Part shown: positions 34,398 through 44,353 of the stretch, one piece after another | Position numbering within the stretch: the stretch's first letter is position 1 | Layout of the letters: every line of letters starts with the position of its first letter | Origin: Caballeronia sp. NK8 | GTDB taxonomy: Bacteria > Pseudomonadota > Gammaproteobacteria > Burkholderiales > Burkholderiaceae | DNA: 64,000 bases | Assembly: GCF_018408855.1 (NCBI RefSeq) | Contig: NZ_AP024327.1 | Span: 607,924-671,923, forward strand | Direction: 5' to 3' | Program-made: the position numbers and the translations under genes | Notes under the pieces: generated by a model | Database searches by the model: none | What the model was told of the DNA's origin: nothing | Seen by the model: the letters and a program-made list of their open reading frames with translations, nothing else

Positions 34398-36335
34398 TCA
34401 GCCCTGCTCAAACACGCGCTTGAACATCGGCACGAGGAAGCGATTGCCATACTCGCTCATATGATGGTAGTCCGAATAAAGCGGCCGACCATCATGCGAA
34501 CCCATGCACTTGCCATCCGGACACAGATAAGGCCGCGGATCGAGCAGATGGATACCGCATTGATCGTGCGCCTGCCTCATCGCCTGCAACAACGCGCCGT
34601 TACGCTCGACATAGTCCGACAGCGTGATCGACAAATCCGGCGCCCTCGGATCCTTCATCTTCTCGCGCGCAAGCGTCAGCGGCACATTGAAGTCGAACTC
34701 GGGAATCGGCTCGACCAGATACACCGGGCGAATCTGCGCGATCCGACAAACCGTCGAGAGAAAGTGCTCGCGATACTGCGCCGTCGAGAACGGCGTAGGC
34801 ATCTGCCCGGGCCGCTCGGGATTGACGAACGAGAAGTCATCCATGGTCGGCCCCGACCAGTATTGCGACCAGTGATTCGCGATGATCACCGGCGACTTCG
34901 CGGTCTGGTCCCGGCTCAGGATATCGATGTACTTCCGGTCCTGATCGAAGCAGTCGCCGTTGCCGCGGCGGATGCCGTAGATCGTCGGGCACCCTTCGAT
35001 CGTGATCAGCAGAACATCGTTCGCCTTGCCGCTGGGCACCGCAGCGACCACGGCTTCGGCGATCGCCTCCGCGTGACTGTCGCCGATGACCACCACTCGG
35101 CTCACCTTCTGCCGGCCCGCGACATCGCACGGATCGATCATCATGTGGCACTTCGTCGTGTGCGGATTCGTGTCGTAGGTCTCGCTATCGGCGATGAACA
35201 CCGAGCGGTCGAAACGAGCCGGCACGCCCTGGCTCGCGTAGATGCTGCCGCCGCCTATCGCGAGCAGCACGGTGAAAACGAGCACCGGACGCAACGTGAA
35301 AAACCTCGGGAAGGCGCGTGCTTCGTCGCCCGCCGTGGGCTTTCTCGTCTTCGATTCGACCAGCGCATACGACAGATAGCCCATCACGAATCCGCCCGCG
35401 ATGGCGCCCGTGCGCCACGCAAGCGAGCCGTCCTTCTCGAAGTACGTGAGCGCAACGACGAACGGCCAGTGCCACAGATAGACCGAATACGAAATCCTGC
35501 CGATGAACTGCGCGACCCGGTTGCCCGTGAGGAACGAATTCCTGCGCGCCGCGAGGATGACGAGCGCCGTGCCCAGCACCGGCACGAGCGCGAGGAAACC
35601 CGGCCACGCATCGTTCTCGTTGAAGGTGAGCGTGCCGTACAGGAGCATCGCGAGCCCGACGAACTCCATCGCGCGGCGAGTGGGCCTGCCGGCCTGGATC
35701 GGGAACAGGCAGACGAGGCCGCCCGCGAGCATCTCCCACGCGCGCGTCGGCAGCAGGAAGAACGCGGCCGTCGGCCATTTCGTGGGATCGGAGAGATAGG
35801 CGCACAAGGCGAACGACGCAAGCGCGACGCCGATCAGCGCGATCACCGTCCCACGCTGTCCGAACAGCTTGCGCACGAGCAGAATGCCGAGCGGATACAG
35901 CAGATAGAACTGCCATTCGACGGACAGCGACCACGTGTGCAGAAGCCACTTCAGATGCGAGCGGACATCGAAGTAACCCGCTTCACGCCAGTAGACGATA
36001 TTGGAGAAGAACCCGAGGCTCGACGACGCCGCCTTGCCGAACGCGCGGAACTCGGATGGCAACAGCACGATCCATCCGAACACGAGGAGTACGAAGCATA
36101 GACACGCCAACGCCGGAATGATGCGTCTGGCACGATCGGCATAGAAGCCCCATACGGAAAACTTGCCCTTATCGATGCGCCTGAAGATGATGTCCGTCAT
36201 CAGGTAGCCTGAAATGACGAAGAAGACGTCGACGCCGAGAAAGCCGCCCTTGAAGCCGGGCACGTCGAAATGGAACAGGACGACCGCGAGTACCGCAAAC
36301 GCGCGCAAGCCGTTTATGTCGTTACGAAAGTTCAT
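34398..36335 (-). CDS. OafA/YrhL-type acyltransferase with C-terminal SGNH domain (645 aa)
   Basis: An acyltransferase-3 membrane domain of about ten helices starts NDINGLRAFAVLAVVLFHF and has GGFLGVDVFFVISGYLM with the conserved RxxR-like YADRARRIIPAL. The C-terminal SGNH domain has VVVIGDSHAEAIA as block I and DYHHMSEYGN as the Asp-His block. It probably O-acylates the polysaccharide in the periplasm or at the membrane. Start at MNFRND, with GAGGGAAG upstream. It is the distal gene of the main leftward operon and borders the repeat pair. Confidence 0.91.
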   Translation of the reverse strand: MNFRNDINGLRAFAVLAVVLFHFDVPGFKGGFLGVDVFFVISGYLMTDIIFRRIDKGKFSVWGFYADRARRIIPALACLCFVLLVFGWIVLLPSEFRAFGKAASSSLGFFSNIVYWREAGYFDVRSHLKWLLHTWSLSVEWQFYLLYPLGILLVRKLFGQRGTVIALIGVALASFALCAYLSDPTKWPTAAFFLLPTRAWEMLAGGLVCLFPIQAGRPTRRAMEFVGLAMLLYGTLTFNENDAWPGFLALVPVLGTALVILAARRNSFLTGNRVAQFIGRISYSVYLWHWPFVVALTYFEKDGSLAWRTGAIAGGFVMGYLSYALVESKTRKPTAGDEARAFPRFFTLRPVLVFTVLLAIGGGSIYASQGVPARFDRSVFIADSETYDTNPHTTKCHMMIDPCDVAGRQKVSRVVVIGDSHAEAIAEAVVAAVPSGKANDVLLITIEGCPTIYGIRRGNGDCFDQDRKYIDILSRDQTAKSPVIIANHWSQYWSGPTMDDFSFVNPERPGQMPTPFSTAQYREHFLSTVCRIAQIRPVYLVEPIPEFDFNVPLTLAREKMKDPRAPDLSITLSDYVERNGALLQAMRQAHDQCGIHLLDPRPYLCPDGKCMGSHDGRPLYSDYHHMSEYGNRFLVPMFKRVFEQG

Positions 36336-36456
36336 GGCGCTTCCCTCATTCTTCTTGTACGGCGTGCACGCAAAGGCGCGGCGCAATGGCATGTCGCCAC
36401 TGTGCCGCGCGAGCGTACCGCTCGTTATCTAGGGTCTTGTTGCTATGTGTGTCGCA

Positions 36457-37467
36457 TCAAACGAACAACCCGAACTCCATTTCCGCAAGCCGGCTATCTT
36501 CGGACTGCGTCGCCCGCGCAACTTCTGCCATGGTCGCGGGCTGCATGCCGTAGGTTTCTCTCAGATGCATCTGGTGCTTCAGAATCGCCTCGAGCACCGC
36601 GAGGTTTTCGGCAAGATTCGCGCCGAAGTTATGCGGATGCCACCACAGATGAAAGGACCGTCCCGTGCGCGCCGCCGAGGTCATCGACTGCTTGATCCGG
36701 TGGATGCGCAGCCATTCGAGCGCGGCCTTGTTGCGCGCGTACGGACGCAGGAAACGGCTCGAACGCACATCGACGAGACCGTGCGACGGGCGCGGATCGA
36801 ACGCGTGGTCGCCCGAGAGATTGATGTACGCATCGGCGAGACGCGCGGCGCGGCGCACCGCTGCTTCGTCCGCACGCGATGTTTCGCGGTACATCCAGCT
36901 ACGCTCGGTGCCGCGATATGCGACGAGCCCCTGCTCCCTGCAAACGGAGAGATACGCGCCATTCACCTGATTGCGCGGAAACACGATGCTTGCGGGCGGA
37001 TCGGCCAGACGCCGGATCGATGCGACCGACGCTTCCATATCGGCGGCGAATTGCGCCTTGTCCTGACCCGCTTCGAGACAGTAGTAATGGCAGAACGTAT
37101 GGCTCGCCAGCTCGCTGCCTTCCGTATCGACGATCTGGCGCGCAAGCGACAGCCCATAGTGGTACGGATCGCTTTTCTCGTCGGCGCCGATCGAATCGAG
37201 ATAACCGTCCGCATACGGGCTGAGCTTCGCATCGGTATAAGTCGGACGGATGTCGGGCAGATTCGCGAGCAGTTCCTTCTTGTTGTCGTAGAGCAGCATG
37301 CCGACCGTCGCCCAGGTCGACTTCACGCGATACTTCGAGAACATCGCGAGCATGGCCGGAATCGCCTCGCGCACGCCGAGGATGTTCTTGCCGTATGTCG
37401 CGATCGTGCGATGGTCGCGCACGCCCCACATCAGTTCGAAATCGAGCGAAATCAGGAAGTAGGACAT
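36457..37467 (-). CDS. Polysaccharide deacetylase-like protein (NodB homology, 336 aa)
   Basis: The start MSYFLISLDFELMWGVRD contains the Asp of NodB motif 1 (FDFE-like). SHTFCHYYC has the metal His pair of motif 2 (SHTxxH), FPRNQVNGAYL is motif 3, and FHLWWHPHNFG the C-terminal His segment. It probably N- or O-deacetylates a sugar in the polymer or its precursor. No signal peptide is visible, so it may act in the cytoplasm. The gene starts 5 bp after the EpsG-like gene. Confidence 0.85.
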   Translation of the reverse strand: MSYFLISLDFELMWGVRDHRTIATYGKNILGVREAIPAMLAMFSKYRVKSTWATVGMLLYDNKKELLANLPDIRPTYTDAKLSPYADGYLDSIGADEKSDPYHYGLSLARQIVDTEGSELASHTFCHYYCLEAGQDKAQFAADMEASVASIRRLADPPASIVFPRNQVNGAYLSVCREQGLVAYRGTERSWMYRETSRADEAAVRRAARLADAYINLSGDHAFDPRPSHGLVDVRSSRFLRPYARNKAALEWLRIHRIKQSMTSAARTGRSFHLWWHPHNFGANLAENLAVLEAILKHQMHLRETYGMQPATMAEVARATQSEDSRLAEMEFGLFV

Positions 37468-37472
37468 CGTCG

Positions 37473-38558
37473 TCAGAGCATCAGGAAGTAGTGGTAGACG
37501 CCTTCGAAATAACTCTTCGTTGCGTCGGCGGCGACGGCCACGAACACGCCGAAGGTGATGACGAGAACGGCTGCGTTCTTGAGCTTGATCTCGGGCGCGA
37601 GGAACGGCAGCAGCAAGGGCACGCAATACCAGACGCGGCCCTTGGCGAACGGAAACACGAAGAACGCGACGACCAGATACACGAACAGACCGACGTGCAT
37701 CATCGACACGCGCGTGAGGCTGTTCTGACGGGCCGTATCGGGCGAGCGCCACGTCGAGTACAGCACCATGACGGAGGCCATCGTATAGAACAGCAGGAGC
37801 GCCAGCAGCTTGATCGTGAAGTTTTCCTGATAGCCGGTGTATTCGTCGATACGCCGTCCGCCGTAAGTCGCGAACAGGAAGCGCGCCGCCGACGCCAGCA
37901 CGACCGCCACCACGCTGACCGCGACCAGCGCGCGCGCCTTCTTTTCGCCGAAGAGGCCAGCAGTCAGAAGGAACGCCGTGGGCACCGCGAAGGTCGTGTG
38001 CACGAAGCTCGCGAGGCCCATGCCGAGCGTCGGCCGGTTGAAGCGGCAGGCGAACAGCATCGCGATCGCGAGCCCGAAGCCCTGGCGAATCTGGAACAGC
38101 CCGACCGTGGCGAGCGCATACGGAATCACGAGCCACAGCACGAGCCCGATGAGCGGCCGGCGCGTCTGCAACAGCGCATACATCACGATCAGATTGAGCA
38201 GCACCACCGTGGTCCGGATGCCGCCTTCGGGCGACACGCCGAACGCGTTGAGCAAAATGACCCACGAGCGCCAGCCCAGCTCCTCGGTGATGAGGCTGAT
38301 GAGAAAGCCCATATCCGACTCGCGGTTCCGGTAGAACTGCACGAGCCAGTGCCAGTCCGTCGAGCGGAAATAATTGATGTACGCTTCCTGGTCGAAAATC
38401 AGACCGACGCTGCGCTCGCGAAACGCCAGGATCGAGATCGCGGCGGTCGCGAGCACCAGAAACGCCCATCCCGAAGGCGTCATGAAATACGCGAATCCTG
38501 TCACGCGCCTCGCGGGTGCCTTCTGCTGCGCGGTGTTGTCCATTGTCGTTGCTTGCAT
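37473..38558 (-). CDS. EpsG-family membrane protein, probable Wzy polymerase (361 aa)
   Basis: A polytopic membrane protein. MGFLISLITEELGWRSWVIL and LFQIRQGFGLAIAMLFACR resemble EpsG, with the IRQ segment conserved in that family. Helices are spread over the whole length and a large extracytoplasmic loop follows about residue 205. In EPS loci EpsG-like proteins polymerise repeat units. No other Wzy candidate is visible, which supports the call. Confidence 0.82.
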   Translation of the reverse strand: MQATTMDNTAQQKAPARRVTGFAYFMTPSGWAFLVLATAAISILAFRERSVGLIFDQEAYINYFRSTDWHWLVQFYRNRESDMGFLISLITEELGWRSWVILLNAFGVSPEGGIRTTVVLLNLIVMYALLQTRRPLIGLVLWLVIPYALATVGLFQIRQGFGLAIAMLFACRFNRPTLGMGLASFVHTTFAVPTAFLLTAGLFGEKKARALVAVSVVAVVLASAARFLFATYGGRRIDEYTGYQENFTIKLLALLLFYTMASVMVLYSTWRSPDTARQNSLTRVSMMHVGLFVYLVVAFFVFPFAKGRVWYCVPLLLPFLAPEIKLKNAAVLVITFGVFVAVAADATKSYFEGVYHYFLML

Positions 38559-38602
38559 CGCTTGGCCTTGGTCGCTTTAGTTATAGTGTGTTACGCGCGG
38601 CT

Positions 38603-39622
38603 TCATGGCACGAGCCGCAGGTTGTTGACGACGATCTTCGGTCCTGCCTTGTCATAGTCGATGCTCTCGACATGAGCGAGCCGCGAGCCGACCCACGTCG
38701 GCGAATGGCTGACGATCTGCCCAGACACCTTGCGCCCGTTCAGCTTGAGCGATGAAACAGCGAACGCGGCATCGCTCGCGCCTTCGTCGCGATGATTCGT
38801 GATGCCGATATCGATGTGCTTGGGCATCGGCCCCACGATCTCCTCCAGCCAGACGATGATGCCGTACCGGCAATTGCGGGTCGTCGGATTGACGATGCGG
38901 ATGTTTTCCAGAATATCGGCGTTGCTGTTCGGCTCCGCGTCGAGGCCCGCTTCCGGCTGCGTCCCGCCGATGTTCTCCCAAAGCGGACTCTCGAACACGA
39001 TATTGCGCCCGCTGATGATCGACACGCCCTGCCGGCGGCAGCGGTCCGCATGATGATTCACCACGCGAATGCCGCTGCTGTACTTGAACGGCACGTTGTA
39101 GCTGTTGGCGATATAGATGCCGTCGCCCCAGCATCCGACCGTCTTCGGCGCGATCAGCGTCACCTCGGTGCTGCCCGCGATCGAAAAGCCCATGCCGTGG
39201 CCGTTCTCGCGCAGCTCCGGCTTGGCGGCGTTCAGTTCCTTGCTGCCGTCGAGCACCGCGTTCTCGACGATCACGTTGCTCACGTCCCAGAGGCGAAAGA
39301 TCGAATAGAAGGACGTGTTGTGCGCCAGCAGCTTGATCGACGCGCCCGGCGCGAAACGCACATGGCTGTTGCGGCGCAGATCGAGGCCCTTGTCGTCGAT
39401 GCGGCACCGGCCCGTGATCACGAGCGTCTGATCGACCGACCGGTCGATGGCGGTCTGCAGCGCGACGCGGTCGTTGGTCTTGCCGTCGCCCTTCACGCCG
39501 AACGACTTGTCGGTCACGACATCGCGCCGTTCGGCCGCGCGCGCGCCGAGGCCGAGCGCGCCCGCGCCGCCGGCCACGGCGCCCATCAACAGAGAGTGGA
39601 TCACGCGTCGGCGGCCGACCAT
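38603..39622 (-). CDS. Exported beta-helix (pectate-lyase-like) protein, paralogue of 29179-30393 (339 aa)
   Basis: A signal with RRR (MVGRRRVIHSLLMGAVAGG) is of Tat type; there is no lipobox Cys. The beta-helix has FGVKGDGKTNDRVALQTAID, NVIVENAVLDGSKELN, WGDGIYIANS and RRQGVSIISGRNI, closely parallel to the lipoprotein at 29179. The linker of that protein is missing here. The start overlaps the stop of the upstream glycosyltransferase by one base (TAATG). Likely a periplasmic lyase or hydrolase of the locus polysaccharide. Confidence 0.88.
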   Translation of the reverse strand: MVGRRRVIHSLLMGAVAGGAGALGLGARAAERRDVVTDKSFGVKGDGKTNDRVALQTAIDRSVDQTLVITGRCRIDDKGLDLRRNSHVRFAPGASIKLLAHNTSFYSIFRLWDVSNVIVENAVLDGSKELNAAKPELRENGHGMGFSIAGSTEVTLIAPKTVGCWGDGIYIANSYNVPFKYSSGIRVVNHHADRCRRQGVSIISGRNIVFESPLWENIGGTQPEAGLDAEPNSNADILENIRIVNPTTRNCRYGIIVWLEEIVGPMPKHIDIGITNHRDEGASDAAFAVSSLKLNGRKVSGQIVSHSPTWVGSRLAHVESIDYDKAGPKIVVNNLRLVP

Positions 39623-40785
39623 TACGCTTTTTCCCCCGCGACAGTGCGTCGATAAGCCGTGCCCTTGCCTTCGTCGCCGCGCGTGCGCGCGCCGAGTTGC
39701 GCGAAGATGCCGTCCCACTGACGCAGGATCGCCGCCGACGAATAGCGTTGCCGCACCGAGGCCGCCGCCTTGCGTCCGAGTTCGGCCCGCAGCGCTTCGT
39801 CCGACATCACGCGCCGCAAGGCGTCGATCAGCGCGGCCTTGTCGCCGGGCGGCACGAGCAGCCCGTCCTGGCCGTCGCGCGTCAGTTCGCGCGGGCCGCT
39901 CTTGCAATCGAACGCGACGGTCGCGAGCCCGAGCGCCATGCCTTCGAGCATCGCCATCGGCAGGCCTTCGTAGCGCGACGACAGCACGAACGCATCGGAG
40001 CGCGCCATCTCTTCCCACGGCGTCGTCGTCTTGCCGGGCATCAGCACGCGCTCGCCCATCTTCGACTGCGCGATCTGCGCTTCGAGCACCGCGCGCTCCG
40101 GGCCTTCGCCCCAGATCCACAAGTCCCAGTCCGGAAACTCGGGCGCGAGCGTCGCGAAGACGTCGATCAGCAAATCGAACTGCTTTTGCGTATTCAGACG
40201 CCCCACCGCGACGAGCCGCCTGCGCGCGCTCTTTCCCACCGTCTCGGGCGGCAACAGCAGCAATTCGTCCGGCAGCGGATTGGGCACCACTTCGATGCGC
40301 TTCACGCGCGGCACCATCTTCCTGAACGACGCTTCCATGTTGTCCGTCAGAAGCGTGAGCAGATCGGCGCTCGGATAGACGAAGCGGCACATCTGGCGCA
40401 CCAGCGCGGAGCGGCCATCGGCGGAAGGATCGATGTGCTCGCACGCGATGACCGGAATGCCCATTCCGCGCGTGGCGAGCAGCGTCGTGATATTCACGTT
40501 CGACAGAAACGACACGACGACATCCGGTTCGCTCTCGCGAATCAGGGCACGCAGCGCGCGAAACCGCGCGGGATATTGCAGCATGCGCGCGCCGGCCTTC
40601 ACGCGATCGGCGAGAAAGATGCAGCGCACGTTTTCCGCGAGCGGATAGAAGCACGCGCCACGGCCGCTGTACGTGATGACGAGCGTGACGGTGTCGCCGC
40701 GCTGCGCCCACGCATTGACGAGCGATGCCGCCACGCGCTCCGCGCCGCCGCTTCCCATCGAACTGACGACGAGCATGATTTTCAT
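39622..40785 (-). CDS. GT4 family glycosyltransferase (387 aa)
   Basis: A GT-B enzyme starting MKIMLVVSSMGSGGAERVAA. The C-terminal domain has VAVGRLNTQKQFDLLIDVFA, and SSRYEGLPMAMLEGMALG with the EX7E nucleotide-sugar motif. It is close in sequence style to the next gene (40796), and both carry the GGAERV start, suggesting duplication. It transfers a sugar in the cytoplasm to the growing lipid-linked unit; donor unknown. Confidence 0.9.
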   Translation of the reverse strand: MKIMLVVSSMGSGGAERVAASLVNAWAQRGDTVTLVITYSGRGACFYPLAENVRCIFLADRVKAGARMLQYPARFRALRALIRESEPDVVVSFLSNVNITTLLATRGMGIPVIACEHIDPSADGRSALVRQMCRFVYPSADLLTLLTDNMEASFRKMVPRVKRIEVVPNPLPDELLLLPPETVGKSARRRLVAVGRLNTQKQFDLLIDVFATLAPEFPDWDLWIWGEGPERAVLEAQIAQSKMGERVLMPGKTTTPWEEMARSDAFVLSSRYEGLPMAMLEGMALGLATVAFDCKSGPRELTRDGQDGLLVPPGDKAALIDALRRVMSDEALRAELGRKAAASVRQRYSSAAILRQWDGIFAQLGARTRGDEGKGTAYRRTVAGEKA

Positions 40786-40795
40786 CGTCGGCTCC

Positions 40796-41962
40796 TTATC
40801 GCTCGACCGCGGGCACGCGCAGGTCTGCGCGGCGCGGCATCGTCACACCGGACTCTTCGAACACTTCCTGCCAGAGCGCGATGGTTTTCGGCAGCGCGAA
40901 AGTCTCGTTGACGGACGTCGCGCACAGCGCCATGCGATGGCGCTCGGCGTCGTCCTTCATCAGCGCTTCGAGCGACTTCGCGAGCGCGCTCGCATCGCCG
41001 ACCGGATTCACGAGCAGACCGTTCGTGCCGTGCGTGACGATCACGCGCGGGCCGGAATCGCAGTCGTAGCTGACGGCCGCGCAGCCGCTCGCCATCGCTT
41101 CGACGAGCGTCATCGAAAAGCCTTCGAAGTGCGAGCTCAGCACGTAGAGGTCCGCACGCTCGTACCAGTCCGCGACGTTGCCGGCGCGGCCCGGCAGGAA
41201 CACGCGGGCATTGAGCTTCGCCTCGTCGACACGGCGTTCGAGGCTCGGACGCGCCTGGCCTTCGCCGACGATCACGAGATCCCATTGCGGCAGCGCGCCG
41301 GCGATCTTCCTGAACGCGTCGATCAGGCTGTCGAAGCCCTTCTCGGGCGACAGCCGGCCGACCGCGAGCAGCACGCGCCGCTCGTCGCCAATGACGCTGC
41401 GCGGTTCGATGACTGGATTCGTGCGCGCGATCGGCAGCGTGAACGGCGGCGGAATCACTTTCACGTCGGTGCAGCGGCAATGCGTTTCGATCCATTCGCG
41501 GGTTTCGTCGGTGAGCGCGACGACCTTGTCCGCGAAGCGATAGGTCAGAAGCCGCAGGCGCTCCCAGAACGGCGTGAGCGGCGCGCGCGGCGGATGCGTG
41601 TGCTCGCTCGCGATGATCTTGTACGGCAGGCCGATGCCCGCGAGCACCGCGAGCACGTTGGCAGTCGCCATGACGCCCAGCGCGACCGTCGGCTTGACCT
41701 CGCGCAACACCTTGCGGAACGCCATCACGCGCTTCAGGTTCGACAGCGCCGTGCGGACGATGCCGCCGCCCTCGACGCCGCCCGCGAGACCCAGCTCGAT
41801 GCGCTTCACGCCCGGATGGAACGGATAGACGTCGCCCACACCTGCCGTCAGCGTGACGACGGTCACCTCCCAGCCGAGCGCCGCCCACTCGTTCGCGAGA
41901 TTGGCGGTGACGCGCTCCGCGCCGCCGCCGTGCATCGAGTAGATGAAAACGACGATTTTCAT
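40796..41962 (-). CDS. GT4 family glycosyltransferase (388 aa)
   Basis: A GT-B enzyme starting [20 protein letters not shown]. The donor domain has [20 protein letters not shown] and [18 protein letters not shown] with EX7E. The start overlaps the stop of the epimerase gene by 4 bp. It lies 10 bp upstream of the related glycosyltransferase at 39622. Sugar and linkage cannot be predicted. Confidence 0.9.
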   Translation of the reverse strand: MKIVVFIYSMHGGGAERVTANLANEWAALGWEVTVVTLTAGVGDVYPFHPGVKRIELGLAGGVEGGGIVRTALSNLKRVMAFRKVLREVKPTVALGVMATANVLAVLAGIGLPYKIIASEHTHPPRAPLTPFWERLRLLTYRFADKVVALTDETREWIETHCRCTDVKVIPPPFTLPIARTNPVIEPRSVIGDERRVLLAVGRLSPEKGFDSLIDAFRKIAGALPQWDLVIVGEGQARPSLERRVDEAKLNARVFLPGRAGNVADWYERADLYVLSSHFEGFSMTLVEAMASGCAAVSYDCDSGPRVIVTHGTNGLLVNPVGDASALAKSLEALMKDDAERHRMALCATSVNETFALPKTIALWQEVFEESGVTMPRRADLRVPAVER

Positions 41963-43029
41963 GCGGTCCTCGTCGCCATTTCGGCTTCGGCCGGTACGCG
42001 CCGCCCCGACAGGAAGCGGATGTACCACGGCATCGCGATCGCGAGGCCGTCGGCGAGCGGAATCGCGTGCGCGTAGCCGAGCAGTTGCGCGGCCTTGTCG
42101 ACATTGGCCTGCGAATGGCGCACGTCGCCGGCGCGGAACGGCGCGTACACCGGGCTGCCGTCGTTCGGCACGCCGTTTTCGGCGAGCACGCGCTTCAGGC
42201 CGTCATAAAGCTGATTGAGCGTCGTGCGGTCGCCGACCGCGACGTTGTAGACCTGATTGCGGGCCGCTTCATCGGACATCGCAGCGAGGATGTTCATCTG
42301 CACGACGTTGTCGATGAAGCAGAAATCGCGGCTCGTCTCGCCGTCGCCGTTAATGGTCACCTGTTCGTCGTCGATCAGCGCGGCCGTCCACTTCGGGATC
42401 ACCGCCGCATACGCGCCGTCCGGGTCCTGACGCTTGCCGAACACGTTGAAGTAGCGCAGGCCGATCGCGTTCAGGCCATACGTGCGCGCGAACACCGAGG
42501 CGTACAGCTCGTTCGCGTACTTCGTCACCGCATACGGCGACAGCGGCTGGCCGATGCGATCCTCGACTTTCGGCAGGCCGGGATGGTCGCCATAGGTTGA
42601 ACTGGACGCGGCGTAGGTGAAGCTTTCCACTTTCGCGTCGCGCGCGGCGACCAGCATGTTCAGAAAGCCGCTGATATTGACTTCGTGCGTCGTGATCGGG
42701 TCGTTCACCGAGCGCGGCACCGAGCCGAGCGCGGCTTCGTGCAGCACGTGCGCGGCGCCCTTCACCGCGGCGCGGCAATCGTCGAGATTGCGGATATCGC
42801 CTTCGATGAAGCTGAAGCGGTTCCATTGCGCGGGCGTCACGAGCGAGCGCACTTCGTCCAGATTGCGCTGATGGCCGGTCGCGAAGTTATCGAGCCCGAC
42901 GACTTCCTGGTCGAGCTTCAGGAGCGCTTCGAGCAGATTCGAGCCGATGAACCCGGCGACACCGGTGATCAGCCACTTGCGCGGCGTGCGCGTCAGTTGC
43001 TGACGGATCGATTCGTAACGGTCAGACAT
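41959..43029 (-). CDS. wbpP: UDP-N-acetylglucosamine 4-epimerase, WbpP-type (356 aa)
   Basis: An extended [23 protein letters not shown] is the NAD loop; [13 protein letters not shown] and the YAVTK motif give the Ser and Tyr-Lys catalytic residues. [16 protein letters not shown] and [13 protein letters not shown] are strongly WbpP-like (P. aeruginosa O6). WbpP interconverts UDP-GlcNAc and UDP-GalNAc. Start at MSDRYES, 8 bp inside the end of the upstream glycosyltransferase. With the dehydrogenase at 44354 it would yield UDP-GalNAcA. Confidence 0.9.
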   Translation of the reverse strand: MSDRYESIRQQLTRTPRKWLITGVAGFIGSNLLEALLKLDQEVVGLDNFATGHQRNLDEVRSLVTPAQWNRFSFIEGDIRNLDDCRAAVKGAAHVLHEAALGSVPRSVNDPITTHEVNISGFLNMLVAARDAKVESFTYAASSSTYGDHPGLPKVEDRIGQPLSPYAVTKYANELYASVFARTYGLNAIGLRYFNVFGKRQDPDGAYAAVIPKWTAALIDDEQVTINGDGETSRDFCFIDNVVQMNILAAMSDEAARNQVYNVAVGDRTTLNQLYDGLKRVLAENGVPNDGSPVYAPFRAGDVRHSQANVDKAAQLLGYAHAIPLADGLAIAMPWYIRFLSGRRVPAEAEMATRTA

Positions 43030-44233
43030 GAAAGTCTCCAAGATTACCGACGGGCGCGGCATGCTCGCGGCGCTCGCCTTCGATCGCGATCGAGGGCACC
43101 AGCTCGCGATACACGGCGAGCGTCTTCTCGATGACGATGCGTTCGTCGAAATTCTTCAGCGCCTTGTCCCGCGCGGCGAGGCCGAGCGTTCTCGCGAGCG
43201 CGCGGTCATCGTCGAGCTGGCGGATCGCGTCGGCGAGCGCGCGAGCGTCGCGCACCGGCACCTGCAAGCCATCCACGCCCGATTCGCTCACCACTTCGCG
43301 GCAGCCCGGCGCATCCGTCGTGATCAGCGGCAGCGCGCAGCCAGCGGCTTCGATCAGCGCTTTGGGCAAGCCCTCGCGATAGCTCGGCAGCACCATCACG
43401 TCCACTTCCGTGAACAGCTTCGGCATGTCGCTCACATGACCGAGCCATTCGACCAGCCCTTCCTTCACCCATCCCTGCACCATCGCGGTGCTCACCGACG
43501 CCGGATTGCCGTCATCGGGCGAGCCCGCGAGGAGGAAGCGCACGGTGCGATTCTCTTTGCGCAGCATGCGCGCCGCCTCCACGTATTCCTGGATGCCCTT
43601 GTCCCACACGAGCCGCGCCGCGAGCAGGATGCGCAGCGGCCTGGTCGCATCGTCGGCCGATTCTTCGCGCACCTTGAAGCGCGTCAGATCGACACCCGAT
43701 CCCTTGATGAGCCGGATCGCCTTCTTCTCGACGATGCGCGCGGCTTCGAACAGCTTGATGTCGTCCGGATTCTGCAGGACGAGAAGGCTGTCGCGGCCAT
43801 TCAGCGCCGAGCGCATCACCTGCCGCACGACCGGCTTCAGGATACGCGCCTTGAGGTCGCGGCTCGTGAAGACGTAACCCATCCCCGCCACCGCGTTCAC
43901 GCGCGCGGGCACGCCTGCGAGCTTGCTCGCGAACGAGCCGTACACCGCGCTCTTGATCGTGAAACCGTGCACGAGCTGCGGTTTTTCGCGCCGGAAGAAG
44001 CGCGCGAGCCACAGCACCAGCGCCAGCTCGCGGAGCGGATTCAGGCTGCGACGGTTCATCGGCACCGCGTGCCAGCGAAAACCGAGATCGCGCAGCTTCG
44101 GGCCGTATTCGCCGTCGGGTGACAACAGAATGACCTCGAAACCCGCGTCGCGCAGTTTGCGAGCGAACGAAAGCCTAAAATTAAATAGATACCAATCGGT
44201 GTTGGCGTACAGAACTACCTTGGGCATCTTCAT
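43022..44233 (-). CDS. GT4 family glycosyltransferase (403 aa)
   Basis: A GT-B enzyme starting [19 protein letters not shown], the opening of the CapM/PglA-like group. The donor domain has [20 protein letters not shown] and [20 protein letters not shown] with EX7E. It differs from the GGAERV-type enzymes downstream. PglA-like members often transfer HexNAc to a lipid-linked first sugar, which fits a UDP-GalNAc or GalNAcA donor, but this is inference. Start at 44233 with GGAG upstream. Confidence 0.89.
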   Translation of the reverse strand: MKMPKVVLYANTDWYLFNFRLSFARKLRDAGFEVILLSPDGEYGPKLRDLGFRWHAVPMNRRSLNPLRELALVLWLARFFRREKPQLVHGFTIKSAVYGSFASKLAGVPARVNAVAGMGYVFTSRDLKARILKPVVRQVMRSALNGRDSLLVLQNPDDIKLFEAARIVEKKAIRLIKGSGVDLTRFKVREESADDATRPLRILLAARLVWDKGIQEYVEAARMLRKENRTVRFLLAGSPDDGNPASVSTAMVQGWVKEGLVEWLGHVSDMPKLFTEVDVMVLPSYREGLPKALIEAAGCALPLITTDAPGCREVVSESGVDGLQVPVRDARALADAIRQLDDDRALARTLGLAARDKALKNFDERIVIEKTLAVYRELVPSIAIEGERREHAAPVGNLGDFHV

Positions 44234-44353
44234 TGCGAACTCCGAACGTCCGGTTGGCATCGCCGCGGGCAGCCCCCGGATCCCGGGAGCCGAACCGCGG
44301 CGATGTTGTGCGACGGTTGCATCGGCAGCCCATCCCACCGATGCCACCGGGCC

